This document shows, in pieces, positions 15,391-23,185 of a DNA stretch of 35,094 nucleotides. Made by a program: the position numbers and the translations under genes. Each line of letters begins with the position of its first letter. Positions within the stretch are counted from its first letter, which is position 1. The stretch is from Clostridia bacterium (lineage in GTDB: Bacteria > Bacillota > Clostridia > Oscillospirales > CAG-272), in contig JAGATD010000046.1 in the NCBI GenBank assembly GCA_017621415.1, forward strand, positions 1-35,094, in the 5' to 3' direction. The notes under the pieces were generated by a model, which saw only the letters and a list, made by a program, of their open reading frames with translations, was not told the DNA's origin and made no database searches.

Positions 15391-15405
15391 TACAAAACCG
15401 AAAAT

Positions 15406-15441
15406 AGCGGTATTTGCAAACAATAATTTGCAAATACCGCT
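15406..15441. terminator. 15-bp perfect hairpin between the YiiX-like gene and spoIVA
   Basis: AGCGGTATTTGCAAA (15406-15420) and TTTGCAAATACCGCT (15427-15441) around a 6-nt loop. It can serve both converging genes; T-rich sequence follows on both strands. It lies 6 nt beyond the relic spoIVA stop codon, so it was probably the original spoIVA terminator. Confidence 0.72.
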
Positions 15442-15447
15442 TAAATT

Positions 15448-15498
15448 TTACAGTAATATACAAATCAAGCCGTTAGAGTCTTCGTTGATAATCTTACC
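15448..15498 (-). pseudogene. Relic copy of the spoIVA 3' end
   Basis: Seventeen codons in phase with the real gene end encode GKIINEDSNGLICILL and a TAA at 15450-15448. They match the true spoIVA end 109 bp away, differing by one amino acid and five synonymous changes. A REP-like repeat lies between the two copies. It is not expressed as a gene. Confidence 0.8.
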
Positions 15499-15501
15499 TT
15501 A

Positions 15502-15546
15502 GCCTTCCCCTTGGGGAAGGGGGACCGGCTATGCCGGTGGATGAGG
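15502..15546. repeat. REP-like palindromic repeat, copy 1
   Basis: Two small palindromes in tandem: CTTCCCC-TT-GGGGAAG, then GGGGACCGGC-TAT-GCCGGTGGATGAGG. The same layout recurs at 28956-29010 with different loop sequences. Such repeats (non-autonomous or REP-type) are scattered between genes in many Clostridia genomes. This one lies between two copies of the spoIVA tail. Confidence 0.75.
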
Positions 15547-15556
15547 TGGGGCAGAA

Positions 15557-17017
15557 TTACAACAAAATGCAAATTAAGCCGTTAGAGCCTTCGTTGATAA
15601 TCTTACCTAAGGTTTCACTAAGCTTTTCTCTTGACTCATCGGGCATATGGCTGAGCTTTGCGTTCATACCGTCGCTGACCATATCATAAAGCGATCTGCC
15701 GAACATGTTGTATTCCCAAAGCTTCTCCGGATTTTCTTCAAACTCTGCCGACAATGATTTAACAACCTCAATAGACTGCTCCTCTGAGCCAACAACAGGG
15801 CAGAAGTCGGCCTTTATTCCTGTTTTTATCATATGAATAGAGTCTGCGTGGGCTGTAACCTTAACACCGTATCCGTCAGCCTGCTTAACAAGTGACGGCT
15901 CGTCAAGCTTCATCTCAGAGACTGTAGGCATTACAATGCCGTATCCCTTTGTTTCAACGTCGGATAGTGCCTTTTCTACCTTGGAATATTTTTCTTTTAT
16001 TTCTGCAACATCTTTAAGGTATCCGAAAAGGTCCTTTTCGTTGTTTATTTCGGCAGCGCACATCTCGCTTATGATAGAGTAGTATTCGCTCATAGGAATA
16101 GGAATACTGAATTCTGCCGTGCCGTCTCCCGCATTTATAGAAACGCGCTCTATGCTTCCGTCAGATGGGAGAGAAGCGTCAATGTCGCCAAGCTTTGTTA
16201 CATTATCTGCAAATGCGGAAACGGTGGCTACAACTCTTTCCATAAGCTCGTGATTTTTTGGTAGCGCTGCGGTCCACTCAGGGAGACTGAAGCTCATTTG
16301 GCGAACAGGAAATTCGCTGAGAATAAGAGCAAGAATTTCTCTGATATCCTCGCTGTTAAGCTCAGGGCAGCAAACAAGAGCAACCGGAGCGCCGTACTTT
16401 TCTTCAAGCTCGTGGGCTAAAGCATGTGCCTCGTCTGTGTTTGGGGCTGCGGAATTAAGAATGATAGCGAATGGTTTTCCTGCCTCTCTGAGCTCTCTTA
16501 CAACTCTTTCCTCGGGGGCGACATAGCTCTCTCTCGGTATATCCGAGATTGTGCCGTCTGTTGTAACAAGTATAGCAATTGTCGCATGCTCGCCTATAAC
16601 CTTGCTTGTTCCAAGCTCAGCCGCCTCTACAAAAGGCATCGGCTCCTCAGACCAAGGGGTCATTACCATTCTTGCCTCTCCATCCTCGACAGCGCCGAGA
16701 GCGCCCTCTACCATGTATCCGACGCAGTCAACCATTTTTACATTAAATCCAATACCCTCGCCGGGAGAAACACGCACCGATTCATCGGGCACAAATTTTG
16801 GCTCGGTGGTCATAATTGTACGTCCTGAGGCACTCTGGGGAATTTCGTCTTGTGTGCGCTCCTTGTCGTAAATGTTGTCGATGTTGGGCAGTACAACGGT
16901 GTCGAGAAAACGGCGAATAAATGTGGATTTACCTGTTCTTACAGGTCCTACAACTCCGATATAAATGTCACCGTCTGTCCTTTTTGCAATATCCGCATAT
17001 ATAGAATTATCGCTCAT
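15557..17017 (-). CDS. spoIVA: Stage IV sporulation protein A (spore coat morphogenetic ATPase)
   Basis: A 486-aa protein close to the length of the Bacillus subtilis protein (492 aa). The P-loop GPVRTGKST lies at about residues 24-32, followed by TTEPKFVP and VDCVGYMVEGA, typical of SpoIVA; the C-terminus GLICILL is the conserved membrane-associating tail. SpoIVA hydrolyses ATP to polymerise on the forespore surface as the coat basement layer, so the host makes endospores. The open frame begins at 17089, but GGAGG 8 nt before ATG 17017 fixes the start at MSDNSIYADI. A sigma-E-like -10 (CATAGATT) lies upstream, tentatively. Its 3' end is duplicated beyond the stop codon (15448-15498). Confidence 0.95.
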   Translation of the reverse strand: MSDNSIYADIAKRTDGDIYIGVVGPVRTGKSTFIRRFLDTVVLPNIDNIYDKERTQDEIPQSASGRTIMTTEPKFVPDESVRVSPGEGIGFNVKMVDCVGYMVEGALGAVEDGEARMVMTPWSEEPMPFVEAAELGTSKVIGEHATIAILVTTDGTISDIPRESYVAPEERVVRELREAGKPFAIILNSAAPNTDEAHALAHELEEKYGAPVALVCCPELNSEDIREILALILSEFPVRQMSFSLPEWTAALPKNHELMERVVATVSAFADNVTKLGDIDASLPSDGSIERVSINAGDGTAEFSIPIPMSEYYSIISEMCAAEINNEKDLFGYLKDVAEIKEKYSKVEKALSDVETKGYGIVMPTVSEMKLDEPSLVKQADGYGVKVTAHADSIHMIKTGIKADFCPVVGSEEQSIEVVKSLSAEFEENPEKLWEYNMFGRSLYDMVSDGMNAKLSHMPDESREKLSETLGKIINEGSNGLICILL

Positions 17018-17105
17018 ATAATCTTCCTCCGAAAAATTCTTTTCATAAAAATCTATGCAAAAGTCAAAAAAGTTATTACAAAAAAGCATTTTTTTGAAAA
17101 AGCAC

Positions 17106-17134
17106 TTGAAATTTCAGCATATTTGGTATATACT
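17106..17134 (+). promoter_or_regulatory. Promoter of the serS T-box transcript
   Basis: TTGAAA (17106-17111), 17-nt spacer, TATACT (17129-17134). The expected transcript start is near 17141, just before the conserved T-box 5' sequence GATGACGAA. Confidence 0.72.
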
Positions 17135-17141
17135 ATAAAGG

Positions 17142-17367
17142 TAAATTGGCGATGACGAAAGAAAATTCGTTTTTTTCATATTCAGAGAGTCTGCGGTTGG
17201 TGCGAGCAGATTATGTAATAACGATTTCCGCTTTTCGAGCTTTCGAGCGATGAGTTCGGGGCGCTCCCCTTATCGAGCATTGAGTGATGCGCATTTGCGC
17301 ATAATATGGGTGGTACCGCGGAGTTTTTTCGTCCCAGTAATTGTATTTGGGAAGGAAAAACTTTTTT
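17142..17367 (+). promoter_or_regulatory. T-box riboswitch of serS
   Basis: The leader has GATGACGAA at the base of stem I, the AGAGAG bulge at 17184-17189, and a distal hairpin TCTGC/GCAGA with a TGGTG loop. The invariant T-box TGGGTGGTACCGCG lies at 17307-17320. The terminator is AGTTTTTTCGTCCCA (17322-17336) pairing with TGGGAAGGAAAAACT (17348-17362), then T's; the T-box bulge competes with it. If AACGAT closes the upper and CTTTTCG the lower stem I, the specifier is TCC at 17227-17229, a serine codon. Uncharged tRNA-Ser would then stabilise the antiterminator and turn on serS. Confidence 0.92.
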
Positions 17368-17489
17368 ATTTCGTACTTCACATGAAGATGAGTGCTGATT
17401 CCGTCGATAGCTTTTCATAAAACGAACTTAGAAAACTATTATTTTGATAAAAAATAAATATGGATTTTTGACTGAAAGGAAAAAAACAG

Positions 17490-18776
17490 ATGATTGACAT
17501 TAAGTTTTTAAGAGAGAACCCTGATGTTGTAAAAGAGAACATCAAAAAGAAGTTCCAGGATTCAAAGCTTCCCTTGGTGGACAAGGTTATAGCGCTTGAC
17601 GAGGAGCTGAGACAGAATAAGAAAAAGGCTGATGACTTAAGAGCAAACCGTAACAAGATTTCAAAGTCCATAGGCGCGCTTATGGGACAAAAGAAGTTTG
17701 CCGAAGCTGAGGAAGCAAAGAAGCTTGTAGCAGAGCAGGCGCAGGAGCTTGCGGCATGCGAGGCTAAGGAAGCCGAGCTTGAAGAAGAAGTTAAAAAGAT
17801 AATGATGATAATCCCCAACATCATCGACCCTACCGTTCCTGTTGGTAAAGACGACTCCGAGAACGTTGAGGTTCAGAGATACGGCGAGCCCGTAACTCCC
17901 GATTTCGAGGTTCCTTATCACACAGATATTATGGAGAGGTTCTCTGGTATAGACCTTGACAGTGCAAGAAGAGTTGCGGGTAACGGCTTCTATTATCTTA
18001 TGGGCGATATTGCAAGACTTCACTCCGCGGTTATCTCATATGCGCGTGATTTTATGATTGACAGAGGCTTCACATACTGTGTTCCTCCATTTATGATTCG
18101 TTCTAACGTTGTAACAGGCGTTATGTCATTTGCAGAAATGGACGCGATGATGTATAAGATTGAGGGTGAGGACCTTTACCTTATCGGTACATCCGAGCAT
18201 TCCATGATTGGTAAGTTTATCGACCAGATAGTTCCCGAGGCAGAGCTTCCTTACACCCTTACCTCTTATTCTCCCTGCTTCCGTAAGGAAAAGGGCGCTC
18301 ACGGTATAGAGGAAAGAGGCGTTTACAGAATTCACCAGTTCGAAAAGCAGGAAATGATAGTTGTTTGTAAGCCTGAGGACTCACCTATGTGGTTTAACAA
18401 GCTTTGGCAGAATACTGTTGATCTCTTCCGCACTCTTGATATTCCCGTAAGAACTCTTGAGTGCTGCTCGGGTGACCTTGCTGACCTTAAGGTTAAGTCT
18501 ATCGACGTTGAGGCATGGTCTCCAAGACAGCAGAAGTATTTCGAGGTAGGTTCTTGCTCTAACCTTGGCGACGCACAGGCAAGAAGACTTAAGATAAGAG
18601 TTAAGGGCGAGGGTGGTACCTACCTTGCGCACACTCTTAACAATACAGTTGTTGCTCCCCCCAGAATGCTTATCGCATTCCTTGAGAATAACCTTAATGC
18701 CGACGGCAGTGTAAATATTCCCGTTGCTCTCAGACCCTATATGGGCGGCACTGAAAAGTTGATTCCCAAAAACTGA
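17490..18776 (+). CDS. serS: Seryl-tRNA synthetase
   Basis: A 428-aa class II synthetase of normal length. The N-terminal coiled-coil arm spans about 30-105 (charged heptads, QNKKKADDLRANRNKISKS). Motif 2 is FRKEKGAHGIEERGVYRIHQ around 262-281, and motif 3 with the invariant arginine is in NNTVVAPPRMLIAFLENN near the end. TSEH (about 224) belongs to the serine-binding loop. It charges tRNA-Ser in the cytoplasm. GAAAGGAA precedes the ATG at 17490. Control is by the T-box leader upstream, whose probable UCC specifier fits the product. The next gene begins 46 nt downstream without a clear terminator. Confidence 0.97.
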   Translation: MIDIKFLRENPDVVKENIKKKFQDSKLPLVDKVIALDEELRQNKKKADDLRANRNKISKSIGALMGQKKFAEAEEAKKLVAEQAQELAACEAKEAELEEEVKKIMMIIPNIIDPTVPVGKDDSENVEVQRYGEPVTPDFEVPYHTDIMERFSGIDLDSARRVAGNGFYYLMGDIARLHSAVISYARDFMIDRGFTYCVPPFMIRSNVVTGVMSFAEMDAMMYKIEGEDLYLIGTSEHSMIGKFIDQIVPEAELPYTLTSYSPCFRKEKGAHGIEERGVYRIHQFEKQEMIVVCKPEDSPMWFNKLWQNTVDLFRTLDIPVRTLECCSGDLADLKVKSIDVEAWSPRQQKYFEVGSCSNLGDAQARRLKIRVKGEGGTYLAHTLNNTVVAPPRMLIAFLENNLNADGSVNIPVALRPYMGGTEKLIPKN

Positions 18777-18822
18777 AAACGCAACTATCAGCTTTAAAAC
18801 TGATATAATCATCGGAGAAAAT

Positions 18823-19395
18823 ATGAAAAATATTCTTATTCTCGCCGGTCCGTCAGGTGTGGGCAAGACAACTCTTGCCCACACTTTGTTAAATAATTCG
18901 GATCGCTTTGAGCTTGTTTGCTCTGTGACAACAAGAGCGCCGAGAGCAGACTCGTATGACTCGGAATATATCTATATATCAAAGGATGAGTTTGCTCGCC
19001 TTGTGTCAGAGGGCGGGATTCTTGAATATACCGAATATGCAGGCAATTTTTACGGCACACCGCGTTCTGAAATTGAAAGAATATCTGCCGATGGAAGAAC
19101 ACCATTGCTTATCTTAGACCTTAACGGTGTGCACACCGTCGTAAATTCAAAAAGCGGTATCTGCCCCTGTGCGGTATATATTACGGTACCCGATTCTGTA
19201 CTTCTCGAAAGACTGAGCCAAAGATACGGCACCGATACAGAAAAGCTAAATTCCCGCCTTGTAAAAAATATATCCGAGCGGGCATATTTTGAAGAAATAA
19301 AAGCCGACTTCTTCGCAGTAGTGGAAAACGCGGGAAATGTCGAGAAATGCGCAGAAGAAATTCATTTAATATACGATAGATTTTGCAAAAAATAG
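18823..19395 (+). CDS. gmk: Guanylate kinase family protein
   Basis: A 190-aa P-loop kinase: GPSGVGKTT at 9-17, then SVTTRAPRADS at 34-44 (the SxTTRxxR GMP-binding signature of guanylate kinases), EYTEYAGNFYGTP around 67-79, and a C-terminal lid helix with RLVKN. Family members phosphorylate GMP to GDP. It is slightly shorter than housekeeping Gmk (about 205 aa) and sits behind serS rather than in the usual rpoZ neighbourhood, so a paralogue with a different nucleotide preference is possible. GGAG at 18814-18817 is 5 nt before the ATG. It may read through from serS; an extended TGATATAAT at 18801-18809 could add a weak promoter. Confidence 0.85.
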   Translation: MKNILILAGPSGVGKTTLAHTLLNNSDRFELVCSVTTRAPRADSYDSEYIYISKDEFARLVSEGGILEYTEYAGNFYGTPRSEIERISADGRTPLLILDLNGVHTVVNSKSGICPCAVYITVPDSVLLERLSQRYGTDTEKLNSRLVKNISERAYFEEIKADFFAVVENAGNVEKCAEEIHLIYDRFCKK

Positions 19396-19427
19396 AAAAA
19401 CTCCTCGTCTGTTTGAGGAGTTTTTTT
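19396..19427 (+). terminator. Terminator after the guanylate kinase gene
   Basis: AAAAACTCCTC (19396-19406) and GAGGAGTTTTT (19415-19425) with an 8-nt loop, then more T's. It begins 1 nt after the stop codon and can also serve the converging gene on the minus strand. Confidence 0.88.
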
Positions 19428-19442
19428 GATTTGTAGCTATTG

Positions 19443-19907
19443 TTAAGTTTCATACCATGCTTTGTTACAGTAACTATCCCACTCTATTCTTATAGATGAA
19501 AAATCAAATCTCACGGCAAAAAATGGAATTATTCCCCCTGCGTCAATATAATATATTTCGTCATATGCTCCAAAGGCATATATCCAAACATTGTTTTTTA
19601 GCTCTTTTTCAAACAGCTCCCTAGCTGTATTGCTTGTATAAACAATAAACGGGTCGTTTGTATACGGCTCCCCCTTATCATCCTGCATCCAAGCTCTGTG
19701 AGGCTCAAGTTCTTTTACATTCATACCGTCAATGGTTATTATTGCCTCGCTTATCTCCATGTCTGCGTCGTCATTATTCGGTGCAGCACTTTTACGGACA
19801 TTTAAATTTTTAGCGGAAATAACTAAGCGACCGTCTTCCCATGATATTAAATTAAAATGAGCATCATGAAATAGAAAGTCATTTATATCTGTTGAATAAT
19901 ATTTCAA
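19443..19907 (-). CDS. Unknown 154-aa protein paired with ADP-ribosylglycohydrolase
   Basis: A 154-aa mixed alpha/beta protein that I do not recognise. It opens with YYSTDINDFLFHDAHFN and has several acidic and aromatic patches, a composition reminiscent of contact-toxin immunity proteins, which is only an impression. The start is TTG at 19907: AGGAGG at 19920-19915 lies 7 nt upstream and no ATG fits. That ribosome site overlaps the TAG stop of the ADP-ribosylglycohydrolase gene, so the two genes are coupled in one leftward operon. No signal peptide or membrane segment. Confidence 0.75.
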   Translation of the reverse strand: MKYYSTDINDFLFHDAHFNLISWEDGRLVISAKNLNVRKSAAPNNDDADMEISEAIITIDGMNVKELEPHRAWMQDDKGEPYTNDPFIVYTSNTARELFEKELKNNVWIYAFGAYDEIYYIDAGGIIPFFAVRFDFSSIRIEWDSYCNKAWYET

Positions 19908-19918
19908 AAATATGCCTC

Positions 19919-20728
19919 CTAAGTTATAGAAAATCTATCGATAAACTCTCTTACAATATTCTTGATAGAGCTGTCTATCCTGTTGTCACAGAAACGCTTA
20001 ATATTCTCGGGAATTTCTTTGTAATAAGCTTCTGCTATACCACCGGCTATACAAGCTTCGGTGTCTGCATCTCCTCCGAGAGAAATTGCATTGCGGATAG
20101 AGCTTTCATAATCACTTGATTCAAGGAAAGCGATTATTGCCGGTGGAATACTGTAAGAAGCCCGACTGTTAAATACATGAGTTTCTTTGATAGAGCTAAT
20201 AGAAAGCGATAGATTGTATTTGAATGTTTTTTCCAAATACTCCTTTATGTATCGTTTGCTATTATTATGCCGTGCTAAAAAGATTGCCGACGCAACTGCC
20301 TGTGCTCCTCGTATAGCTTCTTTACTGTTATGCGTAGGGATACAGCTGGCTTTTGTCTGAATGAGAGTCTGATCCAGTGTGTCGTATGCGTACCCTATGG
20401 GAATAATTCTCATTGCTCCTCCGTTTGCATAGCTGCGACCGTTTTTTGAATAGGGGTCTTTTGCCCAATCCGAAAACATGTTTCCAAATCCGGCATTAGG
20501 ATAACGGGAATAATAATATCGGTATTGCGCAGCATACTCTCTTGCGCGCGAGTAAATTTTTAATTTTGAAATTTCATTAGGATTTATAGATATAGCCTTG
20601 CATACGGCAGTTATAAGTACACTGTCATCTGTAAAAGTACTGTCTTTGTTAAACGTAAAATCGTAATTTTTGGTACAGTGAACCTCGTAATATGAACCTA
20701 TAATGTCGCCGTAAATCGCACCGAACAT
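19919..20728 (-). CDS. ADP-ribosylglycohydrolase family protein
   Basis: A 269-aa protein with the magnesium-binding signatures of the DraG/ARH fold: GAIYGDIIGSYYE at 3-15, FTDDSVL around 32-38 (TDD metal ligands) and GGDADTEACIAGGIAEAY near 218-235 (second metal cluster). The family removes ADP-ribose from arginine or other side chains, or acts on related glycosidic bonds; the substrate here cannot be told. GGGGGAG stands a few nt before ATG 20728. It has its own promoter on the minus strand and is coupled to the 154-aa gene. No ADP-ribosyltransferase partner is visible in the window. Confidence 0.9.
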   Translation of the reverse strand: MFGAIYGDIIGSYYEVHCTKNYDFTFNKDSTFTDDSVLITAVCKAISINPNEISKLKIYSRAREYAAQYRYYYSRYPNAGFGNMFSDWAKDPYSKNGRSYANGGAMRIIPIGYAYDTLDQTLIQTKASCIPTHNSKEAIRGAQAVASAIFLARHNNSKRYIKEYLEKTFKYNLSLSISSIKETHVFNSRASYSIPPAIIAFLESSDYESSIRNAISLGGDADTEACIAGGIAEAYYKEIPENIKRFCDNRIDSSIKNIVREFIDRFSIT

Positions 20729-20757
20729 ATAATCTCCCCCCCTTTTCTTCTAACTAC

Positions 20758-20786
20758 ATTGTAGCACAAAATAAAAAGCAAATCAA
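20758..20786 (-). promoter_or_regulatory. Promoter of the ADP-ribosylglycohydrolase operon
   Basis: Minus strand TTGATT (20786-20781), 17-nt spacer, TACAAT (20763-20758) with an extended TGC. It lies 30 nt before the ATG at 20728. Confidence 0.75.
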
Positions 20787-20863
20787 GTCTGTGTTTGTTG
20801 AATAGAAAGAACGTGTGAAGCAGGGAATATGTGGAATCCGTAAGCTACCCCAGCCACGGACAG

Positions 20864-20890
20864 AAAAAAGCACATCAAAAAAGATGTGCT
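20864..20890 (-). terminator. Terminator of tRNA-Gln
   Basis: On the minus strand AGCACATC (20890-20883), six T's, GATGTGCT (20876-20869), then a T run. The stem can extend through GGACA/TGTCC and into an inverted copy of the tRNA 3' end. Confidence 0.78.
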
Positions 20891-20897
20891 TTGTCCG

Positions 20898-20972
20898 TGG
20901 CAGGGGTAGCAGGATTCGGACCTACGAATGAGGGAGTCAAAGTCCCTTGCCTTACCGCTTGGCTATACCCCT
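20898..20972 (-). tRNA. tRNA-Gln (UUG)
   Basis: A 75-nt cloverleaf with encoded CCA at 20900-20898. The acceptor stem AGGGGTA (20972-20966) pairs with TACCCCT (20908-20902), discriminator G. The anticodon stem-loop AGGGA-CTTTGAC-TCCCT gives anticodon TTG, decoding CAA/CAG. The T-arm carries GGTCCGAATCC. Sequence identity elements agree with glutamine. Confidence 0.95.
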
Positions 20973-21058
20973 ATATTTAATTTTATGCTTATTTTCAGAA
21001 TCCCGCTACCTAAAGCAGCAGAATAGACAAACATTAGTTATACATTTAAATCCTGTAT

Positions 21059-21087
21059 ATTTTAACATAAAAAAAGCTTTATGTCAA
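21059..21087 (-). promoter_or_regulatory. Promoter of tRNA-Gln
   Basis: Minus strand TTGACA (21087-21082), 17-nt spacer, TAAAAT (21064-21059). It predicts a 5' leader of about 80 nt to be removed by RNase P. Confidence 0.68.
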
Positions 21088-21098
21088 TATTAAAATTC

Positions 21099-21140
21099 AA
21101 ACTTTTTCCGAAACTTTTTCCGAAACGTTTTGGTTTTTTT
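21099..21140 (+). repeat. Tandem 12-bp repeat with adjacent hairpin and T run
   Basis: AAACTTTTTCCG occurs twice in tandem (21099-21110, 21111-21122), followed by CCGAAAC/GTTTTGG and seven T's. It lies between the divergent tRNA-Gln and MFS promoters; no upstream gene explains a terminator here on the plus strand. Confidence 0.5.
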
Positions 21141-21212
21141 CGTATTAGTCTAAGTATGAAAATTCTTTATAAAAATATAACAAATAATCAAGGTAGTATA
21201 AAGCAAGAAATA

Positions 21213-21241
21213 TTGACAACGGCCCTCTTTTGTGCTATAAT
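21213..21241 (+). promoter_or_regulatory. Consensus promoter of the MFS gene
   Basis: TTGACA (21213-21218), 17-nt spacer, TATAAT (21236-21241) with the extended TGC. All elements are perfect. It lies 27 nt before the ATG at 21268. Confidence 0.88.
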
Positions 21242-21267
21242 TAGCTAAAAAAATAGAGGATTCGCAT

Positions 21268-22485
21268 ATGAAAGATAAATTGAATTTCAAAAGATATTTG
21301 ATACTTTCCGTTGGAATAATCACAATGCTTTTTGCCGGTATAATTTATGCCTGGTCTATATTAAAGGTTCCGTTTGCTGAAGAGCTTGGATTTACTAAGG
21401 ATGACCTGTCGCTAAACTTCACACTGACAATGTCCTTTTTCTGTCTTGGCGGTGTGCTGTCAAGTCAGTTTGTTCGCCGCATTGGCACAAGGCTGACGAT
21501 AGCTCTGTCGGGGCTTCTTGCTGGGCTTGGCTTTGTTTTAACAAGCTTTATTGGTGAAGGCGGTTTGCTTTTGCTTTATCTTACATATGCTGTTGTTTCC
21601 GGATTCGGCATAGGCGTTGCTTACATTGTTATAATTTCTACAGTAAACTCCTGGTTCCCTGACAGAAAGGGATTTTCATCCGGAGCTCTTATGATGGGCT
21701 TCGGCGCAAGCAGCCTCATCCTCGGCAATCTTGCGGATATGCTGTTTAAGACAAATGTCGGCTGGAGAAGCACTTATGTTATATTCGGCATTGCCATTGG
21801 CATAGTGCTTGTGGTTTCTTCATTCTTTATTTACAGTCCGGATGCGGGCACAGAGCTTCCGGCGCCTAAAAAGAAAAAGGGTTCTCACAGCGAGGACTTT
21901 GAGGTGAGGGATTATAAGCCTTCGGAGATGCTCCGTCGTTTTACTTTCTGGCGGGCTTTTCTTTGCCTGGTTTGCATTACCGCGGTTGGCAATTCGGTTA
22001 TCAGTTTTGCCAGAGATTTAGCGCTCTCGGTTGGAGCTGGCGCTGCCTTGGCAACAACACTTGTAGGTGTTCTTGCTGTTTGTAACGGTCTTGGAAGAAT
22101 TGTCACCGGCGCGGTCTTTGACAGTATGGGACGTAGATTTACTATGATTGCAGCAAATCTTCTTACAATAGCTGCCGCAGCTATAACTCTTCTTGCTGTC
22201 AGCATTGATTCTCTTCCTCTTTGCGTAATTGGACTTTGCCTTACAGGTATGTCTTACGGTACTTCTCCAACGGTTTCGTCAGCATTTGTTGTGTCTTTCT
22301 ACGGTCAAAAACACTTTGCGACAAACCTTGGTATGATGAACTTTAACCTGATGGTAGCGTCATTCATGGCAACGGCTTGCTCGGCGCTGCTTACCGCAAC
22401 CGGCGGTTACACAGCACCCTTTATATTGTTGCTTTCGCTCTCGGTTGTCGCATTGGGACTTAACCTTAGCATAAAGAAGCCTTAA
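21268..22485 (+). CDS. MFS transporter, oxalate:formate antiporter-like
   Basis: A 405-aa protein with 12 hydrophobic segments in two groups of six, separated by a charged loop at about 198-220 (PKKKKGSHSEDFE). The N-terminus IYAWSILKVPFAEELGF and the loop FVRRIGTR resemble the OxlT-type (oxalate/formate antiporter) branch of the major facilitator superfamily. The second-half A-motif counterpart is GRIVTGAVFDSMGRRFT. The substrate is probably a small carboxylate but cannot be fixed by sequence. It is monocistronic with a very strong promoter; the next gene has its own. Confidence 0.85.
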   Translation: MKDKLNFKRYLILSVGIITMLFAGIIYAWSILKVPFAEELGFTKDDLSLNFTLTMSFFCLGGVLSSQFVRRIGTRLTIALSGLLAGLGFVLTSFIGEGGLLLLYLTYAVVSGFGIGVAYIVIISTVNSWFPDRKGFSSGALMMGFGASSLILGNLADMLFKTNVGWRSTYVIFGIAIGIVLVVSSFFIYSPDAGTELPAPKKKKGSHSEDFEVRDYKPSEMLRRFTFWRAFLCLVCITAVGNSVISFARDLALSVGAGAALATTLVGVLAVCNGLGRIVTGAVFDSMGRRFTMIAANLLTIAAAAITLLAVSIDSLPLCVIGLCLTGMSYGTSPTVSSAFVVSFYGQKHFATNLGMMNFNLMVASFMATACSALLTATGGYTAPFILLLSLSVVALGLNLSIKKP

Positions 22486-22559
22486 TTGAATAAACAATGA
22501 GCAGATGCTTTTTTATAAAGTGTTTGCTCATTTTCTTTTGAGAAGTTTTTTGAAAAAAG

Positions 22560-22585
22560 TTTACAGATAACTTGACAGATGTAAA
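22560..22585 (+). promoter_or_regulatory. Candidate NiaR operator over the -35 box
   Basis: Inverted repeat TTTACA (22560-22565) and TGTAAA (22580-22585) centred on the -35 element; ACAGAT is also directly repeated inside it. Position and symmetry suit autorepression by the product of the first gene. The link to NiaR is inference. Confidence 0.45.
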
Positions 22586-22600
22586 ATTTTGTGCTATAAT
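22572..22600 (+). promoter_or_regulatory. Promoter of the niaR operon
   Basis: TTGACA (22572-22577), 17-nt spacer, TATAAT (22595-22600) with TGTGC in front. Transcription should start near 22607, giving a leader of about 42 nt. Confidence 0.85.
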
Positions 22601-22648
22601 GCTTTCTCGGAAAGAAAAAGACTAACAAATTAAGGGTGAGGTGAGGAT

Positions 22649-23161
22649 ATGAAGGCAGAAAAAAGGAGAGCAGAAATTGCGGCAATACTTCTTGAAGAGG
22701 GCAGGGCAGTCAGCGGCGGCGAGCTTTCCGAGAGACTTTCTGCATCAAGGCAGATAATAGTTCAGGATATTGCTGTGCTTAAGGCATCCGGATATGATAT
22801 ACTTTCAACTCACTCGGGATATGTGATTAAATCTTCTCCCCTAAAGGAGCGCGTCTTTAAGGTGCGTCACACAAGCAGCGAGACCGAGGACGAGCTTACT
22901 AAAATTGTGGAGCTTGGCGGCACTGTTGTAAATGTTTTTGTTTGGCACAAGGTTTACGGCAAGATAGAGGGTAAGCTTAACATTTTTTCAAAAAGAGGAA
23001 TCGACCAGCTCATTGACGGAATAAAAAGCGGTAAGTCGACAGAGCTTATGCATGTTACCTCAGGCTACCACTATCACACAGTAAGAGCCGACTCTGAACA
23101 GACTCTCGACCTGATCGGTGAGACACTCGACAAGGCGGGATACATCGTTCCGGAAATATAA
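22649..23161 (+). CDS. niaR: NiaR, niacin-responsive repressor of NAD biosynthesis and uptake
   Basis: A 170-aa protein: an HTH_11 winged helix at 1-60 (LSERLSASRQIIVQDIAVLK) and a 3H ligand-binding domain at 70-170. The metal ligands known from Thermotoga TM1602 can be matched by spacing: H74, E82, H141 and H143. Nicotinic acid acts as co-repressor in the family. The start is ATG 22649. It heads a same-strand operon that ends with nicotinate phosphoribosyltransferase, a classical NiaR target, and a palindrome overlaps its promoter, so autoregulation is likely. Confidence 0.93.
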   Translation: MKAEKRRAEIAAILLEEGRAVSGGELSERLSASRQIIVQDIAVLKASGYDILSTHSGYVIKSSPLKERVFKVRHTSSETEDELTKIVELGGTVVNVFVWHKVYGKIEGKLNIFSKRGIDQLIDGIKSGKSTELMHVTSGYHYHTVRADSEQTLDLIGETLDKAGYIVPEI

Positions 23162-23185
23162 TAATGTAAACAAAGGTTAGGAAAT

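Noticed and set aside
17378..18023. Antisense open frames over the 5' part of serS
   Set aside because: Serine/alanine-rich mirror of the lysine/glutamate-rich coiled coil; seryl-tRNA synthetase is certain in the sense frame.
21120..21140. Plus-strand terminator between tRNA-Gln and the MFS gene
   Set aside because: CCGAAAC/GTTTTGG plus T run looks like one, but it leaves no loop and no plus-strand gene precedes it; listed only as a repeat.
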